Below, in pieces: positions 1-12,000 of a stretch of 64,000 bases of DNA. The position numbers and the translations under genes were made by a program. Below the pieces are notes generated by a model. That model was not told the DNA's origin. It searched no databases and was given only the letters and a program-made list of their open reading frames with translations. Origin of the DNA: Arcuatula senhousia (Eukaryota; Mollusca; Bivalvia; Mytilida; Mytilidae); contig OZ020306.1 in NCBI GenBank assembly GCA_963971305.1, positions 5,820,842-5,884,841 of the forward strand, read 5' to 3'. How positions within the stretch are numbered: the stretch's first letter is position 1; every line of letters begins with the position of its first letter.

Positions 1-249
1 GTACGGGGAATTTTCTATCTATGCGTAACTTTTTTGAAGAGTATGTATCACTAAATGTGATTGTCGTTTATTTGTATTCTTTTACTTGAATGACGAAGTT
101 TGTGTTAGCCTAACATGACTACTTTTAAACTTTCTTAACTTAGTTTGCACAAGTTCCATGCACTGTCACCAAAGTGCTAATGGTTTGGACTAAATGGTGG
201 ATTTTTGTATGTTTAATAAATAAGTACATGTAGTATCTGTTGTTTTCAG

Positions 250-661
250 ATGGTGCCATTTTTAACCCAATGATGAACCCCATGATGATGGCCGGTATGG
301 TGAAGGGAGGTGGCAGTAGCAGTGACATGATGAAAATGATGGCTCTTATGTCCATGATGAATACACCAAGCAACACAAACCCATCCACAACTGGTGCCAC
401 TGATGCCACAGCAACTGCTGGAGCTACTGGAGCCGCAACCCAAAACCCCTTCATGAGCAGCATGATCAAGATGGGACTCTGCCAGAGAACCGAGACCAGC
501 GGAGATACCCCATTCTGTACCCACGGTACATGTATGATGCAGGGTATGCTCCTCTACGGAAACCCCAACATGTACCAGTGCGTCCCAGGATTCGGATGTT
601 GTTACAAGGATCATAAATCTATGATGATGAGCAAACTTGTCAACTAGAGAGTTTGAATCAA
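250..661 (+). CDS. Last coding exon of a Met-rich, six-cysteine small protein (function unknown)
   Basis: A strong acceptor (tgttttcag) ends at 249 and a donor (gtaagt) follows 661. The stop codon is at 645-647, so 648-661 is 3'UTR. About 131 residues are visible. The first part is very rich in Met, Gly, Ser, Thr and Ala (runs of MM, GGGSSS, TGATDATATAGATG). The C-terminal ~50 residues carry a compact cysteine pattern C-X11-C-X4-C-X15-C-X5-CC, slightly reminiscent of an EGF-like or other small disulfide module. The exon starts inside a codon, so the true start and any signal peptide lie upstream, outside the window. Low-complexity plus Cys-rich composition is common in secreted bivalve products such as shell-matrix or mucus proteins, but no family could be named; secretion is inference. 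The open frames on the opposite strand are shadows of this exon. Confidence 0.75.
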
Positions 662-1030
662 GTAAGTTTACTCCCATCTTTTCAAAAACTTATGTACGGC
701 CAGTGCTTAAATCACGTTCAATGAGAATTCTACACAAAATGTTCCATTCGCGTAATGTTCATTAGGTCTGTTTAGTAAGAACAAGTGCCATATTAAGAAA
801 AGAAACAACGCTAATTTCAAAAATTCTGACCGACTTTCAAACTACCAGTGATTTGAACTTTAAAAAAAAATGTCATTTAAATTTGGACGGGGTTGTGCTA
901 AACCTATCGATTAGTATATGTACGTCTTTTCTGTGATAAAATGCACAGAACAGCAGATACCTTTATTGATAAATAAAAGGTGCAATCGTGTATTCTTGTG
1001 TACTTATATATCTTTGTTTTCTGATTTCAG

Positions 1031-1215
1031 AAGATGAGTGATCTAGAGTAATCCATTGCTCATGCGTCATCCATACATCATGCTGTCAGCGACGCAATGT
1101 TAATGTTCTTATTTATTGAGTGAAAGTGTCATCTTCATTAGACAATCATATGGGACAATCCCATCTATTTATTTGTATAGTTTTTTATACAATAAATATC
1201 TATTTTTCTATTTCG
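1031..1215 (+). other. 3'UTR terminal exon with polyadenylation signal
   Basis: The acceptor tctgatttcag ends at 1030. The exon has no open frame and ends shortly after an AATAAA at 1191-1196, followed by a T-rich stretch from ~1217. It pairs naturally with the donor after 661, making an intron of 369 bp inside the 3'UTR of the Met-rich gene. An intron this far past the stop (14 nt before the junction) should not trigger nonsense-mediated decay. Confidence 0.6.
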
Positions 1216-3500
1216 AGTGTTCTTTTTTTTTAAATGTAAAAATCATCCAATTTATCTTCAGACTCACCAAAGAACTGCTTTAGTACAAAAGTTGAAAACC
1301 AGAATAGGACTTGATTTGAAAATGTTATTTCTAGGAATTCAGTACGCAAATGCCTCACGAGAATACTACACTTGTTACACATCTGACGTCCTTCTTCTTT
1401 TCCTTAAAAGTTTAATAAAAGCAACTTTGAAAAAACAACAACATACAAATAGAGGCAGATAATGAAGAGTTATTGCCTATGTTGGATTTAGAATCGATAT
1501 ATTTTTTTTTACATCAATCGATAAATGCTTCTTAGCTAGCTGTCAGTAACTGCGAGTGTTTTTAAGGGAGTTCCTTTACGTTTCGCTGTTCTCGTATAGT
1601 ACTCTTGTCTCAGGTTCTCTCTTGGTGAATTGAACTTTTATCGATTTGATTTTTAAAGTGTGTTATTTTTTGTGCTTTGTACAAGATAAACAATAGGGGG
1701 AAGGTTGGGCCCAAAAACTAGTTTAACCCCGCCACATTTTATATGCGCCTGTCCTAAGCCAGGAATCCTTGTCAAAGCTTTTGTTTGTCCTTGTCTACTA
1801 TCTGTTTTTTTTTATGTCCAGAAATGGGTCCTTCTTTGATATTCTGGGGATTTGTTTGATTCTTATGTATTGTATTTTTAGTCTTGGGCCAATGCAAGAC
1901 GGCGAGCAGTGACCTCTGGTCATGTTGAAGACTGCTGGCTGTTTTCCATTGTGATTTTTTAAATTGCCGTTTCTTTTATGTTGGTTGTGTCGCGTACACT
2001 TATTCCACATCTCTTTATCGTCTATTAAAACAACACCATCAGAATTAAAATTAACTAACCTATGCATTTATCTTATAAACTATTTGGAAAAAAAAATCAA
2101 ACTTGGCTTGAAAATTGCTAAAGGTACCACCCAAAACTATCAGAGTTGCTCAACTAAAAATGAAAGGTCAAGAACAATAGATTCAACTGTAATGGTTGAG
2201 CATAGTGAACTTGTCAGTGAGTACATCTAGTTTCCGACTCATCTATGACTAGTTCAGAAGATATTAAATTGGTCTTTGATATTGTAATGTGTAGGGAATC
2301 ATCAATCAACCTGAAATTATCAAGGTCAATATCAAAAGATGCAACTGAGCTTTGTTGTACCGAGATCACCTTGTTATCCCTTTTATGTCTCACAACCGTG
2401 TTGTGTTTTGTGTTACCAGACCCTAAGATCGCAATGGAAGAGGTTTGGTGACATTAAACCTGGTTTAACCATTGAGATCTTCAATTTCTCTGGTATGTCT
2501 TTTGGATAGAGATTTTGGTATTAGTTGTATCTTTATTTGCTACTACCACTAAGTTTCATAAACTGAGACAAAAGTTGCACATTTAACTAAAATTACTTCG
2601 TATATGCATTGAAATTAAATGGTCTTAGTCACTAAAGGGGTGCAATTCTTGGGCATATGCAATAGCTTTCGACAACCTAGGATTTACATTTCTTGAGATA
2701 TGAAGGTGTTGATAAAATTTTATCACTGCACTTTATAGTCATTCATCCAGAAATCCAAGAGTTGAGTATGCAACTACGCTAAGCTAATACTGGCGAATAT
2801 GCATGACAAGTTGCATTAGACAAACAATTGAGGTTTTACAAATGTTAAAGTCATGGCAGAAGTTACGAACATGAACATCAAGGCACGGCTCTCTGACAAC
2901 ACCATCACAGTTCCCTTGCAATTTCAAAAACCCTTCCAAGACGGTTATCAAAAGAATCAAGGGCGAGGTCGAGATGGGGTACATTTACAAGGATCCTACA
3001 TACCAAGTTTTATCCACTAATACGTCATGAAGGCGGATCGAAAAAATGTAATTATGCATTCCTCTTTTGTGGATTCAAAGTCATGGTCAAGTAGGCTGTG
3101 AATGAAGCAATCAAAAATATTTTAATCCATCCATGGGATGTGGAGGCTCCTTTATACAATGTTCGTCACTTGCTTAACACAAAGTTATGGTCAAGGTCTA
3201 ATGATCATTAGACATATAAATAGGAAACTTGCATACAAGTTCATTTATGGTTCATTCAAAATCTGAAGTTCATGAGATTGGGATGTGCTATTATTCAAAA
3301 GAGGCTAAACCATGAATATTCCATAACAAATTCAAGTCATAGCCATTATCACACAGTAAAGAAGCCTTCACGTCTTGCTCAAGCTTAGTAGGGGAGAAAA
3401 ACCAATAAAATGTACCCATAACCACCTGCTTCCAAACTAATGACATCAAACTTCAGGATGAGACTTTTGAAATAGTTTAACTGGTTTTAAAGGCTAAAGT
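1216..3500. other. Intergenic stretch, mostly degenerate repeats
   Basis: No convincing exon lies between the two convergent genes. 1690-1800 (gtttaaccccgccacatttt motif) and 1880-2020 resemble interspersed repeats that I recognise as common in bivalve genomes. 2630-2830 is a decayed copy of the 174-bp core unit found intact at 26.4-27.1 kb. Short open frames here have no coding character. Confidence 0.5.
2630..2830 (+). repeat. Decayed relative of the 26.4-kb 174-bp core unit
   Basis: Ordered words shared with the intact array at 26.4-27.1 kb include ggggtgcaa, gggcatatgca, caacctagga, cttgagatatg and aggtg, and then a second start (gctaagctaatactgg, catatgcat-like). Spacing is roughly preserved over about one and a half units. 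It appears to be an old, heavily mutated copy. Confidence 0.45.
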
Positions 3501-3509
3501 GTAAGTCAG

Positions 3510-4353
3510 GGGCCTGTTTAACAAAACTATCTAAAGATGTGTCTAAAGACGTACATAAGAGGTGGAATTGAGATGATCTTTTGACCATCTTATTACATGT
3601 CTAAAACCACACTACAAGGCTATCTTATGGGTATCTTAGTTTAGATGGTCTTTTGATGGTCATAAATAATGATTTTAGCATCGGTTATAATATAAGTCAT
3701 TGAAAAGAATTGACTGTTATTCTTTTCGCTATGTAATAATATATCAAAAATTAAATAAAACATTTTCTTGATTTCATTTATAGCATTTTACATGTATATT
3801 GATAGGATGGAAAATTAACAGAATTAAATAAAATATAAAAAAAATTTCTAGAACATCAACTTATCGTTGAAACTTTGACTACAGGTAATTCACAAAACAA
3901 CTTTTCAACAATGTATCCCCTTCAATGAGAAAAGTATCGTGTAACAATTCTTTAAGGTACAATAAGATCAACAAAGATCAAGTTGGTCAATGCATGTTTT
4001 TAATCGTTACACTAAGTGTAATTCACATGCAAAAATAAGGTGAGCATACAGGAGTCCTTATTCATTCGAATATTTAGCAAACTAACTTATACTATGTAAA
4101 ACTGTAACAAATACAAAAATTCGGAATATATGTTAAGATCTGTTAAGGATATGTTTACTTTTCTAAAGATGTTAAAACCATTTTTGTCTAAAGACCACCA
4201 TAAGACAACTAATCCGTAGTCTTAATTTAAGGATTAAAAATTTGCGATGTCTAAAAATAAGACGTTTTCGATAAACAGATTTAGGACTAAGATTTGTCTA
4301 TGGACCATCTTTAGACACATCTTAGTCATAAGACACTTTTGTTAAACAGGCCC
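3510..4353. mobile_element. 844-bp MITE with GGGCCTGTT terminal inverted repeats, PIF/Harbinger-like
   Basis: The left end reads GGGCCTGTTTAACAAAA and the right end is its reverse complement. The inverted similarity continues through the 'aagatgtgtctaaaga' word about 30 bp inside each end. The element is flanked by CAG on both sides (3507-3509 and 4354-4356), a plausible 3-bp target duplication. GGG/CCC termini with 3-bp duplications are typical of PIF/Harbinger elements. No ORF is present inside, so it is non-autonomous. The interior is AT-rich with subterminal TCTTA/TAAGA words in both orientations. Confidence 0.7.
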
Positions 4354-4603
4354 CAGGACCATTGTGGTCTTCTCTGATGTATTTACACCTTCTTTCCACT
4401 GTTCTTCTCAGGCATTTAAGATTGATCATAAGATAAGAAATTTTGTTGTCAATTGATTGTTATGTTGATATGTGTTTGTTAAAAAAAGGCTTGCTAATGT
4501 GAAGTTTTTACTAACTTGTAAGATGTTGGTTTGAAAGCTGCAGAATATCAAGGAAATAGTATTAAGTTAACAAACTACAAGAAAATGCAAAGAAAATATC
4601 CAT

Positions 4604-4609
4604 TTTATT
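4604..4609 (-). terminator. Candidate polyadenylation signal (AATAAA) for the minus-strand transcript
   Basis: TTTATT on the + strand, read as AATAAA on the - strand, is followed within 20-30 bp by A/C-rich sequence. It would give the Turtle transcript, or the orphan exon at 5.73-6.03 kb, a 3'UTR ending near 4.58 kb. Many other AATAAA copies exist in this AT-rich DNA, so the choice is tentative. Confidence 0.3.
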
Positions 4610-7339
4610 ATAAAATTCTCTCATACAACAAATATTCTAATCAAGCAACAGTTACTCCAATACACAACAAACACATCAATAACATTACTGCTTTTATCAA
4701 TAAATAAAAATGTAAATATTTTGATAAAGCACTTAATTTAAAATTTGTAGATGTAAAATAAATAAATCACTTTTAAAGCCACAGTAAAAATATTCAGCTA
4801 GCAATAATCATAAAATATCAAATTCTATTTTCACTCATATCTTTGCCCTGAAATATTCAAAGGACATAAAAGAAAATCTCGCGTCCATTCTCACATGTAA
4901 TAGATGCCATTCTATGTACAGTTAATGATATGATTGATAAAACACTATCACTTTCAGGATTTTTGTCACCCGTACTACACTAAAATCACAACCTCCTCTT
5001 GTATCCAAAAAAATTCATTATGATTTCAAAAACTATGAAAATGAAAGATGACTGTCATTGATTTAGGTATTAAATATTAACTTGTGAGAAATACTCAATT
5101 TTTTACAGAGTTCAATGTAAAAACATTTAAATTTTCAAGATTTGATTAGAAAAAGACAAATATTTTGACATTTGTAGAATTTTTCAAATACATGTAATAG
5201 AAAAAAAATAATAGCCTTTGTGGAGTTTTGACATATAAAATATTATCAGTAAACATTTGAAATGTAACTAAATAACATTTAACAAACAGATATTTGAATC
5301 AACATCAGGAATATCCTTTTATAGTTGTGTTGCAAAAATAGAAATATTTAGCTTAATATATTAATCTAAATAATTTGTAATAAATTCTTTTAAAAATAAT
5401 TACAACTGAAAAAAAAAATAGTGATTCTAAAGCTAAAGATTTAAAATCAGAATTGTTATTAAAAAACATAAAAGAAACATTAAAAAGTGGAATTTTATAT
5501 TTCCAAGACAAGGATAAAATAGTTCTAAAACAACAAAAAACAAACAATAAAAGAAAAACCAATATGACACTTATACAGAATAACAATAATAGAGGCTAGA
5601 CTGTGGTTACACAGAGCCATTTAAAACCAGATATGTGGTAATTCAAGGAAGATGCATGTGGCCTGTGTTTTAAAATATCCAGTTCATGAGAACGGGGCAT
5701 AATACCATTTTACACCATTAAGTATTAATTTAAAGATAAAGACATGACTGGGAGTCACCAAATTTACTGTCAAACCCGAGAGCATGATGATGATGATGGG
5801 TTTTTATAGTGGTGAGAGCCTCTGCAGCGACTTTTTTAGATTCGCTATGTGCCATGGGTCGTCCAGTCCATGACACACCACCGCCAGTGTTAGCTGCTTG
5901 AGAGTATCCTTTGTTACCAGGGCCCACCTTTCACCATGGGGAGGTACTGGTTTGAATTTTGGAAGACCCATAGAACATGCTCCCAGCACACAGGTTCTAA
6001 ATCTGCCTTTATATGTAGTTTTCTGGTAAACTGAGATAGAATTTTTTGCAAAAGCCACAGGATGCAAAGATCCAAAGTGATCCCTATGAGTCATTGTGCA
6101 TAAAAGTTGGAGAAACATAAAAAACACCCAAATGCACAGCCTTATGTATAAAGTAAAAAAAGCCACTTTACAGAAAAAGAAAACAACTGTAAGGAAATGA
6201 ACTTTATGCTTGACTTTTGTATGATTAATAAATAATGATGATTTAAGAAAAAATAATAAAATATGAGAGGTACATAAATAAGGACGGATTCAATCATTTC
6301 AAAATGTTTTGTTTGTGTAATTATACAAGTTCAATTTTTTCGTTGAAATTTCCATTTGACTAATAATTGATAAAGATACTTGTTTATATTTATAACATCA
6401 CAAAAATATTTCTTTATAGAAGTCTTAGAAATTGCTATAAAACCAAATCTAATTTTGATGCCTAAACATCAACTGACAAAAATATATATCATTAATTAAT
6501 ACAAAAATTCCAGGCATTATACAACTGTATGCTGAATTGAGACAGAGAACATATGGCATTAAGTATTAACTGAAGACTTGGAAACTTTCATGACAGTAAT
6601 GTTTTCATGTTGAGAATAGCAGCATATTTGGCATAAAAACAATTCCTTACAACAATATGAATTTAGATCTGTAGAATGAAAACACTTGTTCACAGTCTTC
6701 AAGTGCTTATAGTTTATAGCTGGTTATAACTAAGACAAATTTCATGAACTTTGTAAAGATAAATGTGTTCAAGTCATTTTTTTATTCCATATAAATAAGC
6801 AGATTTAATTTTAAATATCCAAATTAAACATCTCTTTCAAAAACCCTATTTCAAATCCACAGGTTTTTTTTCAAAATATAGAAGTAAAAATGCTTGACTA
6901 TTTTCTTAGATAGTTTTGAACCAATTTACAGTGTAAATATATTGACAATACTCTGACCTAATATCTATCAAACCCCCCTCCACAAATAAGATCCTAATGA
7001 GAAACTTGATACAGATAGAGTAACAAGAGTTATAATAGAATGGAAGGCTCTGCCTCAAGTCAATGACAAAATGGATTGAAACCAGCGTGAGCTTTTACTG
7101 TGATAGTATTAAAAGGGCATAAATTCTTGTGGATTAGGGATATCACTTAAATGGATTTTTGAGTTTGCGTTTTTTTAATTCCTCTCATTGGAATCAATTG
7201 TAAATTTGGGGGGGGGGTTGTATCTTTCATTATTTTCTGGTAACCACAAAAATTGACACTACACAGACACTACTACTTCCACAGTAAAATGCTTAAAGAG
7301 AAATATGATAAACAATTCCTATCTAAACTAATTAAACAG
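4610..7339 (-). other. Probable Turtle 3'UTR / downstream region
   Basis: AT-rich sequence after the Turtle stop codon with no exon other than the orphan at 5730-6030. Whether it is one long 3'UTR or includes a second transcription unit cannot be decided from sequence. A poly-G run lies at 7209-7217. Confidence 0.35.
5730..6030 (-). pseudogene. Orphan coding-like terminal exon with a one-base frame break
   Basis: On the - strand an acceptor-like ttctatctcag precedes 6030. From there one frame gives a protein-like segment (…KGRFRTCVLGACSMG…FKPVPPHGE), and from about 5930 a second frame continues as equally protein-like sequence (GPGNKGYSQAANTGGG…, five consecutive His, ending DSQSCLYL) to a TAA at 5730-5732. 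The frames meet at the G/C run around 5919-5930 (agggcccacc on +); one additional base there would make the exon a single frame. This fits either a decayed exon or an assembly or sequencing indel. It lies in what would otherwise be Turtle 3'UTR and could be an alternative last exon or a fragment of another gene. I do not recognise the product. Confidence 0.4.
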
Positions 7340-9032
7340 TTAAAGCATCTCACTATCGATGAAATGATGGTGTTGGAACTGCTCCTGTTGTTGTCGTTGA
7401 TACTGCTGATATTCCTTACGGAGTTTTTCAAACCTCTGTTCAGAATTATGATATTTACTCTGTTTAGAAGGCTTAGGGTAGAGATCATTGTAAAAGTCAG
7501 ACGTACTAAGTCCCGCCTCTATTGCACTCAGTAGCTCATCCCCTGATAATGATGGGTGAGCAAGTATTGTGTCAAAGTCTGGAGTATCAAATTCATAATT
7601 GTCGTCTGCTGATGTGTCACGATGTAAGCTATGATCATGGAAGGGTGAGGAGTCCTGACTGTAGTCTTGTGGAGTTAATAATGAGGTGTTAGACAGACTT
7701 AGACGTGGGACAGATGAAGAACCAGTAGCTTGGGAGGTATTTTTACTCCCTATGCCACTACTGAGAGAATCTGGAGTAGGATCGTCACCGAATTGACGTG
7801 AATCAGGAAATCGTCCACGATTGCTGCTACGAGGTATATTGGTTAAAGGCTCACTGTCATAACTATATGGTCGTCCGTATCTATCAAAATCTTTACGCTT
7901 TGGAACCTCACTATCATAGCTTTTTGGACGACTGAACCTATCAAAATCCCTTTGTTTTGGAGGCTCACTTTCAGAACCAGCAATATCTCTACTAACTGGT
8001 GGATAAGAGTCAATTCTACCGAATTCTGGAGCTGAATTTCTACTAGCAGACCTTGATTTGCGATATCTAGGTCCACGTCTAAGTTTGTCTACTGTCCCTT
8101 GTAAATGGTCCCGTGTGTATGAAGTTCTAGGCTCTACATCCATGAAAGTATTGTTAGGCTGTACTCGTGCTACCTGTTTTGTGGGATTGTAGCCTAAAGA
8201 ACGACTTAATCGATCATCCTCAAACCGTGGTCTATCATGATCTGGATATGATGGAAATGAACGCCATGGTCGCTGTTGTGGAATGTTTTGATATGTATGG
8301 TCAGGTGAGGGGTAAACAGAACTGATGTCGTTGAATGGAGGATCAAATGTGATGGGATCGTCTGTGAGATATGTTTGATGAGGCTTCATGGAACTATGAC
8401 GGGGAAAACCTGATTTTTGTACATATGGAATGTGAGGTGAGAAGACTTCGTCGTCAGTATAGGATGGATGATCACGAGAGTAAGACCTACTTAAGTAACC
8501 GTTCTCATAAAACGGATCTTCAAATCTCCCGACGGGCGTAGGATCATACCCAACAGGTAGTGGAGGGCGTGATGGTATAAATCCATTATCATCTGAATTA
8601 GAATCGTCAATAATTGTCCTCTGTTGGCTTTTGTTGACCTTGCTATTTTCATTAGGGTCAGCAAAGCCATGAGGGGTAAAAGGTGACCTTGAAGACAAAT
8701 GTCGTACAACAGAATCACCATGGCTACCACGATAACTCCTGTTTCTTTGACTCTCTGGATACCATCCGCTTTCAAAGGAATCAAAGTTGTCAAAATGTTT
8801 ATAAGACAAGCGATTTGGCTTAGAATAGCTCCTGCTATAATCATTATCATTGTAAGACATGGAGTTAATATGGCTGCTACTCCATAAATAATTTTCCGGT
8901 TGCAAATCTTCCTTTCGATAAAGTTGTCTATTTGCATCTGGCACAATGAAAACGCCACTCCCAACTTCATACCCCCTCACAAGGTCTGCTCGACTACTCG
9001 TGTGTGAATGACTCCATTTTGACGAGCTTTCC
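7340..9032 (-). CDS. tutl: Turtle exon: long cytoplasmic tail and stop
   Basis: Acceptor ccttattttag; the stop codon TAA is at 7340-7342. About 564 residues, hydrophilic and predicted disordered, rich in Ser, Arg, Tyr, Pro and Asp. Many Tyr and Ser residues sit in acidic or basic contexts suitable for phosphorylation. A near-tandem repeat of ~20 residues reads (R/K)DFDR(F/Y)(S/G)RP followed by (K/Y)SYDSE, with Lys/Arg-Pro stretches around it. Near the end are an acidic segment (DNYEFDTPDFDTIL) and a Gln/Glu-rich, probably coiled-coil stretch (RFEKLRKEYQQYQRQQQEQF). The last residues are SEML. Confidence 0.88.
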
Positions 9033-12000
9033 CTAAAATAAGGATTGTATTGTTATTTAAATAATGTTAATATTGAAAACAAAAAAATCACATGATAAAT
9101 ATTTTGAATAAAACAAAGCCAATAAAATTGCTATTATTGCTGTTCTGGATTCTGATGTAACAGGATTATGCTTATATAAAAGTTAAAACAAAGCTATTAT
9201 CTTTAACATTTTTTTTTTCATTCTGTAAAATGGGGACAGATCAACAAAACAACAATAGAGTTATCTATATTTATGTCATAGTTTAATTTAGGAAAACTCA
9301 TAGACCAGAATTATTTAAATACAGTTTATAAAAGATAAAGAAAATTATAAAAGAACAGTTGATTCATATTAACAATGATTTGGGGCAACAAAATGATTGT
9401 AACATATGGTAGAATGAAATTAGAAACATGTGATGAGATCTAAAAACAACATTAAACAATAGCAAAATTGAAGATTGAAGCCATGCTGAAATTTTATATG
9501 GTGTTGTGTGTGTGTGTTTATTGCATTTGAAAAGTTCACAATACTATTCCATGTGGGGTATTTATGTTGCATTAACAAAACATCTTTTTTGTGGGTTGTT
9601 TGTTTTTTTATTGTATTAGACTATGGTGATTTCAAATATGGGCTATTTTTTAAATATGAATACAGCAAACAATATTCCTTGTTAACTGTTAGGTAGTAAA
9701 TGATAAATTGGTCTATTTACAAATGGGAAAATTAAAATAAAAAAATTAAAATGTTAAATGATAAACTGAAATAAACTTGCAGCTTCAATGACTGAAATGG
9801 ATTTTTTTTTAGACATTTTAAATAATGAGAAAAAATCATAGATTGTTAAAGCTTTTGAATTTCAACCTAAATAAATTAAACAACAAATACAAACAAGCTA
9901 AAACTCATGCAGAAAATGAAATGTTTAGGGTCACAAAACTTGTACGTCACCTGGTTTTTCCACTCCGCTGCGTTGGCAAGAAAAACCTAAATTATTACTA
10001 CATTCTCAAACCTTAATAACTTACTTCACAAAATTGACTCTTTATTCATTAGAAAAATATAAAATGATTTTCTGTTTTTTTTTCTCACTTCTTAAAATTT
10101 TTCAACTTGTTTTACAAGGAAATAAAAGAAAGCCATCAATTCTAAAGGCATCTGGATCACTCTGCTTTCACATAGTAAAATGATTTGAAATCAAAGTGGA
10201 ATTCTGAAAAGTACATGGTTATAGCTTGATCTAAATATAGCATCTCTACTATTCAAGCACACCCTAATCTATTAATATACATACATCCTTTGTGGGACTG
10301 TTGTTCTTTCCATATCCTCGGGTGTTCCCATGTACTTCACATTACCTGTAAAAATAAACAATTACAATGAAGCCTAAAATCTGCCTAAACCAATTTCCCA
10401 CTCAATTCTTAAAATTAGTGTGAGCTTTAAATCTATATGAATAGAATATCTGTCTATTCTAAACAAATGTCAGTCCCAAAGAAGTTATTTTAAATGGTTT
10501 AACTGTAAACAGATAAAAGTTCAATTTATAATAATTGGCAGTGCAACGGGTGTGCTATAGCAAGCAGGAACTTTCCTGAGCACCTGAATTCACTCTCAGT
10601 TCACTCTTGTTACAACTTGAGGTCGCATTGTTTATTTCTGTTCAGCTGTTTCTGTGTTTTTATGTTTTGTGTTTTTCATGCTGTTCTCTGGTTTTGTCCC
10701 TTCCCTTTTGGACTATTGAAACTCAAATGCTCCATTGGTGCCTCTTTTCTTCTTTCATAATCATAACATCATTCAATATATATTTTTTACATTGACTTGT
10801 CTTGAAGTTTTAGATAAACCTGATTTTTTCAGTAAGGTAAGCAGTTGTGTATTTTGAAGCATTTAAAACTTTGAAAATAGGTGAAATGAAGTTCACAGTA
10901 TTTTATTTTGATAATCATTTAAAAGTCTTAGGAACCATTATTTCCTTAGACTACTTGGCATTTACAAGACAGAAGTCTCTTGTTTCATGCACATTTTTTA
11001 AACAATTTAGTCCAAATACTATTTGAATCATTTTGTTGTAAATTACCATATTTATCTGCCCTTGTTCGATCTTTCTTCCGACTACAGATGATTCCTATGA
11101 TGGCAAGTAGTACCGCTACCAAGAGAAACAAAAGACCCCCTACAATTCCCCCGATCTCTGCCTCCGACAGGAACACACCTTTAGATTCTGTAATACAAAA
11201 ATTCTATTAACACTACTACCCTAGAAGTGATTGACACTGACTGACAAATAAAATGGTTTGGAAATGGTTATCAAATGCTTCAATAATACAAAATATAATG
11301 TCAAAACAATTTATCATATTACCAACAACAACAAAAAAAACTTTTTATTTGTGCTAAAATAATGATTGCTGGCCTTCTGAAAACAACAATATCTACTTTT
11401 TATTAAATTTTAAAAAAGTCATAAAAAAGAAAAGCCTTTGAAATATAATACAAGTTAAAAGGATAAGACAGAGTAAGTATTTTTAAACGACAATTTTAGG
11501 AGAAGGCTCTACAAAAATATACAAGTACAGAAAAATAAGATTGGAATGTGCAAAACTTGACTTTCACAAAATCATTTGTTTTTTGACAGTAATAATTAAA
11601 TATAGACTATACGATGATGATATTTCCTTTATATACATAATCCTTCTAAGAATAAGCCAGCTTTGGCAAAGCATTAATACTAAATCATGATCAATTAAGG
11701 CCTGTTAAACCTGTTTATAGTGCTTTGGTGAAGTTGTGACCTTTGAAAAAAAATTGGAGGAATTTACCAAATTGTGTATGAAATTGTATTGCAGGAGCAC
11801 AAATATTTTGAATATACTTTAGGTTGCAATAACCTGTTTACATGGACACAATGTACATATGTCTTAATATAAAAAAATAAGTTCTCAGTACTTAAATATA
11901 ACCTTACAAAGGTTTGATAAGATATAAAATATAGTTATAATTTGATGATTATATTGGTATTGCATATAATCTGTAAAACTCTTCCCAGACTCTGTTATTG

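Noticed and set aside
246..677. His-rich minus-strand open frame opposite the Met-rich exon
   Set aside because: It is the antisense shadow of ATG-rich coding sequence (cat = His).
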